From NCBI GenBank assembly GCA_015847255.1, contig JADLZK010012353.1:496001-560000 (forward strand): a stretch of DNA of 64,000 nt, read 5' to 3'. Of this stretch, positions 57,996-64,000 are shown piece by piece (position 1 is the stretch's first letter; each line of letters opens with the position of its first letter). The position numbers and the translations under genes were made by a program. Origin of the DNA: Hyparrhenia diplandra. Lineage: Eukaryota; Streptophyta; Magnoliopsida; Poales; Poaceae. Below the pieces are notes generated by a model. It had not been told where the DNA came from. It was given only the letters and a program-made list of their open reading frames with translations, and ran no database searches.

Positions 57996-59590
57996 ATGGG
58001 CGTCGGCGGCAGCAGCGTGAGGCGTGTGGCAGCGGCGCTGCTCTGGGTACTGGTGCTCGCTGCGGCGGGGAGCGGCAGCGTGTGCGAGGCGCAGCTCCGG
58101 CGCGGGTACTATGCCGGCGTGTGCCCGAACGTGGAGTCCATCGTTCGCCGAGTGGTGGCCAAGAAGATCCAGCAGACGCCCACCACCATCGGCGCCACGG
58201 TGCGCCTCTTCTTCCACGACTGCTTCGTCGAGGTAAGAAGCGGAACTTAGCGCGTCGGTTATGGTGGCAGCATGCTGATGTGCTAACAAGCATCCGTCGC
58301 CGAACCTATATATGCAGGGCTGTGACGCGTCCGTGCTGGTGGCGTCGACCGCGAACAACACGGCGGAGAAGGACCACCCCATCAACCTGTCCCTGGCCGG
58401 GGACGGCTTCGACACGGTGATCAGGGCCAGGGCCGCCGTGGACGCCGTGCCAGGGTGCCGGGGCAAGGTGTCGTGCGCCGACATCCTCGCCATGGCCACC
58501 AGGGACGCCATCGCGCTGGTACGCGCTGCACGCAGCGCACTCTGGTACACTGCATGAAGTTACAAGTGGGCAAATCTACATGGAAACTGAATGCTGCATG
58601 ACGCAGGCCGGCGGTCCGTCGTACGCGGTGGAGCTGGGTCGGCTGGACGGGCTGAGGTCCACGGCGAGCAGCGTCAACGGGAGGCTGCCGGCGCCCTTCT
58701 CGAACCTGGACCAGCTCAACCAGATGTTCGGCGCCAACGGGCTGTCACAGGCCGACATGGTCGCCCTCTCAGGTACGTTTCACATCATTCTGGTCTTGCA
58801 AGCTACGCTTTTGCTCATCGCATGCATCAGGGGTTCTGCTGACCTTTCCTCCATAACTGAAAAGCTAAGCCTACCGTGCCTCCATCCATAACTGCTTGGT
58901 TGCTTATGCTTTGCAAATCAGACAACTATACCCACGCACGCCACCGTCGCCACTACCTTCCGCCATGCCCAAATCTAGCACCTCGCACATGATCAAAGTC
59001 CAATCCAAGCTTCCCCATTCGAGAAACCTTGTGCCGCTATTGCAAAACATCATCTGGAAAAGCTCACCGACCAAGGTAGAAGAAACACCATCCTATCCAT
59101 GGAGATGCAGACAGACAAAAGCTCAGCTCTTCCCACATGCTTGCATCTGATGGCCATGACACCATGTCACCATGACAAATGACCTTGCATGCAATGCAGC
59201 CGGGCACACGGTAGGTCTGGCGCACTGCAGCACCTTCGCCGGCCGCCTTCGGGGAGCAGACCGGACGCTGGACGCAGGGTACGCGGCGCAGCTGGCGACG
59301 TGGTGTCCGGCGGGGGTGGATCCGCGGGTGACGGTGTCCCTGGACCCTGTCACGCCGGTGACCTTCGACAACCAGTTCTTCCGCAACCTGCAGGCGGGAA
59401 GGGCCTGCTAGCGTCGGACCAGGTGCTGTACACGGACCCCAGGTCCAGGCCAACCGTCGATGCGCTGGCACGGAGTACCGGCGCGTTCGAGCGGGCTTTC
59501 GTTGACGCCATCACCAAGATGGGTCGCGTCGGGGTCAAGACCACGGCGGCACAGGGGAACGTCCGCCGCGATTGCGCCGTGCTGGGCTGA
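57996..59590 (+). CDS. Class III secretory peroxidase (one frameshift in exon 4)
   Basis: Four exons with standard signals: 57996-58232 (CGAG/GTAAG), 58318-58518 (TGCAG/GGC; CTG/GTACG), 58607-58772 (CGCAG/GCC; TCAG/GTACG) and 59200-59590 (TGCAG/CC), the classic plant peroxidase structure. The signal peptide is about residues 1-32, giving mature QLRRGYYAGVCPNVESIV. Catalytic Arg70 and His74 sit in RLFFHDC. GCDASVL follows, and the proximal haem His204 sits in SAGHTVGLAHC. About 331 residues would be normal for the family, which oxidises phenolics with H2O2 in the wall or apoplast. One A is missing in ctgcaggcgggaagggcc (near 59399), so the frame ends AGRAC early, and the true C-terminus (SDQVLYTDPRSRPTVDALA ... 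GNVRRDCAVLG) is in the next frame. This may be a sequencing error or a recent loss. Confidence 0.88.
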
Positions 59591-60345
59591 GCTGTTGATG
59601 TGGGCTAATAAGAAATAGAACTCCTGATGATGCTTAAGAAAACTCCTATTTTTCAGACATGATTATTTAGAGGAAGAAAAGGAAAATAGAAGGAATGGGG
59701 AATTGATTCAAATGTAGGTGCATATGTAGCACTGAAAACGCTAGCTGTTCGTGGTCACTCTGGCAAATAAAAAAGATGTCTCAACTCCTCATATGTCAGT
59801 TTCTTCGAATCCTGTCATTGTTTTACCCCTTTTGTTTATGTCAGCTCAAGTTTTGTCTTACGCATACCCATGTCAGAGAGGAAGAAGGTGCCTTGAGTTC
59901 CGACGAGGAGCTTGGTGATGTTAGAGTTTCTATCTCCTCATCGGCGCGGGCTTAGAAGGGGATTTTAGGGGCGACGACAAAGACACAGAGGTGGAGGTAA
60001 GCAAGGCGGCGGCGGGCGTGGGGCTGGCACACTACATTAGCTGATATGTCGTGTTCAACCAAGATAATGACATGCTTGTAAATCATGGATTGTTACCACT
60101 AGACGCAGAACTCGGCGGACGAAGAGGTTGGAGTAGGCAATGTAGACACACCTGCCCGCCTCATGTTCATCACCAATCAATGCCACAACAACAATAGCAA
60201 CGTATCCACAGTGTCCACAAGTGCGGATATGGAACACAAAACACCATTATGCTAGCACGCTTCCAAGGCCAAGAGTTGTCTTTTCCGAGTTGTCTTTTCC
60301 ACGGGGTGTTGGTATACATTTACATACTGTGCGCGTGTACGTGCA
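59591..60345. other. Peroxidase 3' flank
   Basis: No gene is seen. Parts of it (gatgtgggctaa, ttcagacatg, ggaattgattcaaatgta) recur downstream of the pseudogene at 61707-61870, and ccaagagttgtctttcc recurs at 62065, showing that the duplication of the peroxidase locus included its 3' flank. Confidence 0.6.
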
Positions 60346-61002
60346 TCAGAGTACTACGCCGGCATGTGCCCGAACGTGGAGTCCATCGTTCGCGGCGTGG
60401 TGGCTAACAAGATCCAGCAGACGTGCGCCTCTTCTTCCACGACTGCTGGACTGCACTGCCAACAAATTCAGCCTTCTGTTCACCAGCCGGTCATCAGTTT
60501 GACTCATCTCATCCCTTCGTCGTCTCATGCACTCTGCAATCTCTCAGCGCCGCCACCTGTCCCTCTTCTCGGTCCCCTTGCACTCCAGGCACAGTCCATT
60601 CCATTTCTCCTAGAGCGTGGGCAACTGGATCTGAACCACGCCGGCATCCTGCCATCCTGAACCCGGGTCGGTGAGAGCCTCGGCCCCGGCTGCCACGGGC
60701 AACACGTGATCGTTCTCCGTTGCCGTTTCATCAGTTTCGTGACTACAATTGTTGGACGGAAGGAGTACACGAGACAAAAAAACATTCGCTTACGATACTG
60801 CATACTGACACACTGTGACAACCAAATGAAGCTTCGTTTGCATTTGAGCGACCATTCGTGGTTACTTGTCACCGGCGCCAGCGCCAGCGCCAGCACTGCA
60901 CCACGTAACCCATCGACATCACCCATCGAGCTCTCGCACGTGAACCATTGTGCAGTATTCTGGAGGAGTGAACCACAAAGCAAAACAACTGTGTCCCTGT
61001 TT

Positions 61003-61098
61003 ACAAAAAGAAAGAAAAACAGGAAGAACAAGAAGAACAGGAAGAAAACAAGAACAAGAAGAACAAGAACACGAAAAAAGGAAGAAGAACGAGAAGCC
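61003..61098 (+). repeat. Purine-rich simple repeat
   Basis: An irregular (gaa/aac/aag) tract, for example aggaagaacaagaagaacagg, between the two pieces of the peroxidase pseudogene. Confidence 0.8.
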
Positions 61099-61129
61099 AG
61101 CAGTGCAGCCACACTGGCGGCGGCCAAGA

Positions 61130-61459
61130 AGAAAATCCAGCCGCCCGCTGTGAACTCGGCTGCCGTCGCGACAAGGTCGCCGCGGGCACCCCGATGGTGG
61201 CCTCAAGAAGAAAAAGAAGGAGAAGAATACGATCGCCCACGCCCCGTGTCGCCCCTGCGTCCTCGGCCAGCTCCGGAGGCTCGACATTGTTCATGTGAAG
61301 GATGGCCGGGATGAGCACATCGTTCGTTCTCCTTTATCCGACAAAGAAGCATTAGACTTTTTCGAATATCTACATACCTTGGTTGTAAGCCGGCGTGAGG
61401 GTGCTAAAAGGCACAGAGAAGAGGTGAAAAAGTTGGACAAAGAAGCCGATCAAATTTAG
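61130..61459 (+). other. Unrecognised open frame inside the peroxidase pseudogene
   Basis: A plus-strand frame reads GHPDGGLKKKKKEKN, then HAPCRPCVLGQLRRLDIVHV, RSPLSDKEALDFFEYLHTLV and a basic/acidic helical end (KRHREEVKKLDKEADQI) before TAG at 61459. The frame is open over about 110 codons, has protein-like composition, and no start is certain. I do not recognise it. It could be a fragment of a host gene or of a transposon ORF brought in during the rearrangement. Confidence 0.35.
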
Positions 61460-61701
61460 AGAAAGGTTAAGCTTCTAAGGGCGGTAAGTAATTTCCCTTC
61501 CCCACGCAGCAACATTGCACAAATGAATTGTGATGTCTTGAACCAAAAAAATCTGATGGGAGTATATGATGCCAACGGTCAACGCGCTGGTACACGTTCG
61601 AGCGGGCCTTCGTCGACGCCATCACCAAGATGGGTCGTGTCGGGGTCAAGACCACGACGTCACAGGGGAACGTCCACCGCGATTGCACGGTGCTGGGCTG
61701 A

Positions 61702-62486
61702 GATGTCGATGTGGGCTAAAAAGAAAAGAACTCCTAATGATGCATGGCGTTCAGCTACTACCTAAACAAAAGCTAAGTTATTAATTATTATACTCGGATT
61801 CTTCAGACATGTTTATTTATACAAGGAAAAAAGGAGAACAGAAGGATTGGAGAATTGATTTAAATGTATGCGTAGTAACATTAAAAAAACGGAAATTCAA
61901 TTACCTCAAAACACACGCCTGCATTGGAGAGGAAGGTGTGGCAGGAGGTTGCCGGCATTGGTGGAGGCAACGGATAATGGCGGAGCCAAGGAAGAAGAGT
62001 TGGTGCAGCTCAATGTCGTAGCGTGTGCATCAATATAGTGAAGTTAGGCTTGTACTTCGAATACCAAGAGTTATCTTTCCCATGGGTGCTGGTACATGTA
62101 TATACAGAGGAGAACTCTCTACCTCAATATCAACTAGCGATATAGTGCTAATTAACGAAGCATGTATCCACATGTATTCATGAACTTTAAATATTAAATT
62201 AAAGTCGTCTCTTATTATTGGCCCATTAGTACTATAGCAATGCATGTTCCAACCCACTTACGGATCCAAATCCAATCCATAATTAGGTACAAGGTGTTAG
62301 CTTTTTTACATTGGGCTTTTTTTTTTTTTTTTTTTTTTTTGAGATTTTTTACATTGGGCTTCTCAATGATGTGATGTGTCTTACAAATGGGGTTATACTT
62401 TGATTTCTGTTTTTTTTTTCGTCTGCAGCATCCGATTGTTGGGCGGCTAAGTCAAATGTCGATGGCATCGACCTGACCAAGTAATT
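61702..62486. other. Flank between the peroxidase pseudogene and RING copy 2
   Basis: No gene is seen. It includes the duplicated peroxidase 3' flank, an ultra-short retroposed insert, and an imperfect repeat of catcgacctgaccaagt immediately before the RING gene (62465 and 62492). Confidence 0.5.
62319..62344 (-). mobile_element. Ultra-short retroposed insert (T22 plus gaga)
   Basis: The 17-bp perfect direct repeat ttttttacattgggctt (62302-62318 and 62345-62361) flanks only T22 and gaga, the same structure as at 27602. Confidence 0.75.
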
Positions 62487-63588
62487 TCATGCCATCGACC
62501 TGACCAAGTGCATCTGCGTGCAAGTCGTGGCCATCGAGATGGCGCTCAGGGGCGGAGGGACGGAGACAGCAACGCCAATATCTCCGACCCCGAGAATCCG
62601 GCCGTGGAGGCGCCCCCCGCCGCCGCCAACTTCGCTGGATTACTCCGAGACGGACTGCGCCATCTGCCTCGGCGAGTTCGCCGTCGGGGACGCCATCCGC
62701 GTCATGCCGGCCAGCAGCCACATCTTCCACGCGAGCTGCATCGACCGCTGGCTTGCGCGGAGCCGCCGCTCGTCCTGCCCGACGCCGACCTGCCGCGCCC
62801 CGGCCGCTGATGAGGCCACCAACTCCTGCGCCGGCGACTACAACGCCGTAGATGTGGCCTTCCTCGTCATGCTCGGCCTGCAGTTGACCACCATGGCGCT
62901 CTACCTGCTCGACGCCACCGTGCGCTACTTCCAGGAAAGGAAGTAGGGAACCTCTCCGCCGCTGTAGCTATTCTTGGCAGGTGTCGGTGGTTCGCTAATT
63001 TCTCTTTATCATTTCTCTAATTAAATATCTTGTCAGCGGAGTGAATGATGTTTTATAATTCCTTCTAAATATATACACTCTGTTGTTTAATTTTTTATCA
63101 GTGTTCTCGTTGTTAGTTTCTCTTGCTGCCTCTGGTTAATGTTAATTATCCTTTGAGCCCTGATGATGGCATCAGGCATCAGATGGTATGCTTTATTGTT
63201 TTTTATATACTTTTAGAGTCCATGTTTTGCAAAGTTGTTTGATTTGTATAGAAAACATGGTGGCTAAGTGCAATTGTGTAAATAACCTGTACGATAAAGA
63301 ATTCATATTTTCACTAAAAACATATGGTAAGACTTAGCTAATCAACAGTGAGGGACGCTGTTGAAAGCCATCAGGGGTTGAAAGACTTGAGGCATAGGAA
63401 GAAACTATAAGTAAAAAATTGTATTAGTTAATGGGCAAAATATTTTCTAAGGTAATAGTACTTTTGTGCTTGCAGAAGACATGCAGCATCATGGCTTCAT
63501 AGAGCTTTTTTACAATGATGTGTAATGCAGGCAACAAAACCTTTAAGAGTAGTATTTGATATGGTCACTTATTCATTAATTACTATAA
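62487..63588 (+). repeat. Block 2 of the duplication, resumed part
   Basis: Matches 21540-22952 (RING coding sequence and 3' flank) without the Tourist-like MITE. The match ends in attactataaa. Confidence 0.88.
62539..62946 (+). CDS. RING-H2 / C-terminal transmembrane protein, copy 2 (altered finger)
   Basis: The open frame from ATG 62539 (MALRGGGTETATPISPTP) to TAG 62946 gives 135 residues. The N-terminal linker is in a different frame from copy 1 (two small indels) but regains the shared frame at SLDYSETDCAICLGEF. The finger reads CAIC ... VMPASSHIFHASCIDRWL ... SSCPTPTC. The third zinc ligand, Cys in copy 1, is Ser (tgc to agc), and the last Cys pair is spaced C-x4-C instead of C-x2-C through a 6-bp insertion. 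A hydrophobic C-terminal helix (FLVMLGLQLTTMALYLL) would anchor it in a membrane. The family acts as E3 ubiquitin ligases, but zinc binding is doubtful here. The original upstream region is 11.5 kb away, so it may be unexpressed or use a new promoter. Confidence 0.65.
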   Translation: MALRGGGTETATPISPTPRIRPWRRPPPPPTSLDYSETDCAICLGEFAVGDAIRVMPASSHIFHASCIDRWLARSRRSSCPTPTCRAPAADEATNSCAGDYNAVDVAFLVMLGLQLTTMALYLLDATVRYFQERK

Positions 63589-64000
63589 ATGAGATGGAGT
63601 GTAGTTTAGACACATTAGTTTAGCAAGTCTGCACTTGGTAGTCCATTTGCAATTTTTTTTTTTAAAAAAAAGTTCTAAGCTGGGTAATGATTGATTAATG
63701 ATTAAGGGAAAGCATGAACTCTCTCTTTTAAAAAACAGTAAAATTACATGAACCTGACCCAAAAGTCCAGTACAACCACAGCATAACTGCAAAACCAACC
63801 GAACCTGGAGGACGGTGATGGCTGTCTGCACAACAGAAACGACCTGATGTTTAAAATGGAAATTTCGACTTATCAAGAATAATGTCGACGATAAAACTCT
63901 AACGGAGAGGGGTATTTCACTTTCCTATGATGATACTAGAATTACAGGCATAATATATTGCTCATGCTAACGCCACGGCCATATTAAGTGCAAAGTTTAC
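63589..64000. other. Unique right flank, no gene seen
   Basis: AT-rich sequence beyond the duplication, with an A/T homopolymer pair at 63651-63671. No gene is supported. Confidence 0.45.

Larger units (their letters stand above)
60349..61701 (+). pseudogene. Peroxidase pseudogene, first and last parts only
   Basis: 60349-60451 matches exon 1 (YYAGMCPNVESIVRGVVANK) and has a 22-bp deletion before the catalytic RLFFHDC segment that breaks the frame. It then stops matching. Only the end of exon 4 returns at about 61590-61701 (FERAFVDAITKMGRVGVKTT ... RDCTVLG, stop). Exons 2, 3 and most of 4 are missing, replaced by about 1.1 kb of unrelated sequence. It is a tandem copy of the gene at 57996. 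Confidence 0.85.
50984..62486. other. 11.5-kb segment separating the two halves of the block 2 RING gene
   Basis: In block 1 positions 21533 and 21540 are adjacent. In block 2 their counterparts are 50983 and about 62490. The 13-bp sequence tcatgccatcgac stands at both edges (50995-51007, 62487-62499), and an inverted version (gtcaaatgtcgatggca) lies near 62450. The segment contains unique DNA, a LINE, a peroxidase gene and a peroxidase pseudogene. Confidence 0.75.

Noticed and set aside
60525..61127. 200-codon minus-strand frame with a Phe/Leu-rich hydrophobic stretch
   Set aside because: The hydrophobic part is the complement of a purine-rich simple repeat, not a real membrane protein.
1..64000. 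CRISPR arrays, bacterial operons, riboswitches, rRNA
   Set aside because: The DNA is a plant nuclear sequence. No regularly spaced direct repeats or bacterial gene structure was seen, and I found no tRNA or rRNA gene by eye, although tRNA folding was not computed.

Overview
The window is nuclear DNA of a grass (Poaceae). The evidence is GC-rich first exons in AT-rich intergenic DNA, a grass-type class III peroxidase, jacalin-related lectins and a RING-H2 gene with introns where plants put them. It is also dense with grass transposons: Copia, plant LINEs, CACTA elements, Mutator-like elements, Tourist-like and Stowaway-like MITEs, and an Au-type SINE. I cannot name the species. Very few frames are intact. 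Most coding-looking stretches are transposon relics or decayed paralogues, and many lesions are single-base indels, so consensus error in the assembly must be kept in mind.

Layout. The window is built on one large direct duplication. Block 1 runs from about 500 to 22950. Block 2 runs from about 27705 to 50983 and resumes at 62487 to 63588. Each block carries, in the same order: a defensin-like secreted peptide gene (minus strand), a LINE remnant, jacalin-lectin gene A (minus), jacalin-lectin gene B (minus), a long CACTA complex, and a RING-H2/transmembrane gene (plus). Between the blocks (22953-27700) lies unique sequence with an unrecognised multi-exon-looking locus and a TIR element. In block 2 the RING gene is split. 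Its upstream region ends at 50983, its coding part starts at 62487, and 11.5 kb with a LINE, a class III peroxidase gene and a peroxidase pseudogene lies between.

Transposons mark the history. Insertions in only one block have clean target-site duplications and an empty site in the other block. Examples are a 1.2-kb Mutator-like element (9-bp TSD), a 1.27-kb CACTA element (3-bp TSD), a Tourist-like MITE (TAA), a SINE and a short LINE. A 5-kb Copia element lies only in block 1, just upstream of the TATA box of lectin B. A 6.2-kb TIR element lies only in block 2. The CACTA complex near 16.5-20.2 kb / 46.2-50.1 kb is in both blocks and predates the duplication.

Genes. The best genes are lectin B' (43314-44078, two exons, signal anchor plus jacalin domain), the peroxidase (57996-59590, four exons, one single-base frameshift) and RING copy 2 (62539-62946, open but with altered zinc ligands). 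A striking pattern is that paired genes carry different, complementary lesions. One defensin-like copy lost its splice acceptor and the other its last cysteines. One RING copy is frameshifted with perfect ligands, and the other is open with a lost ligand. The gene content (defensin-like peptide, lectins, peroxidase, E3-like RING) is typical of stress or defence loci, but no joint pathway can be shown from sequence.
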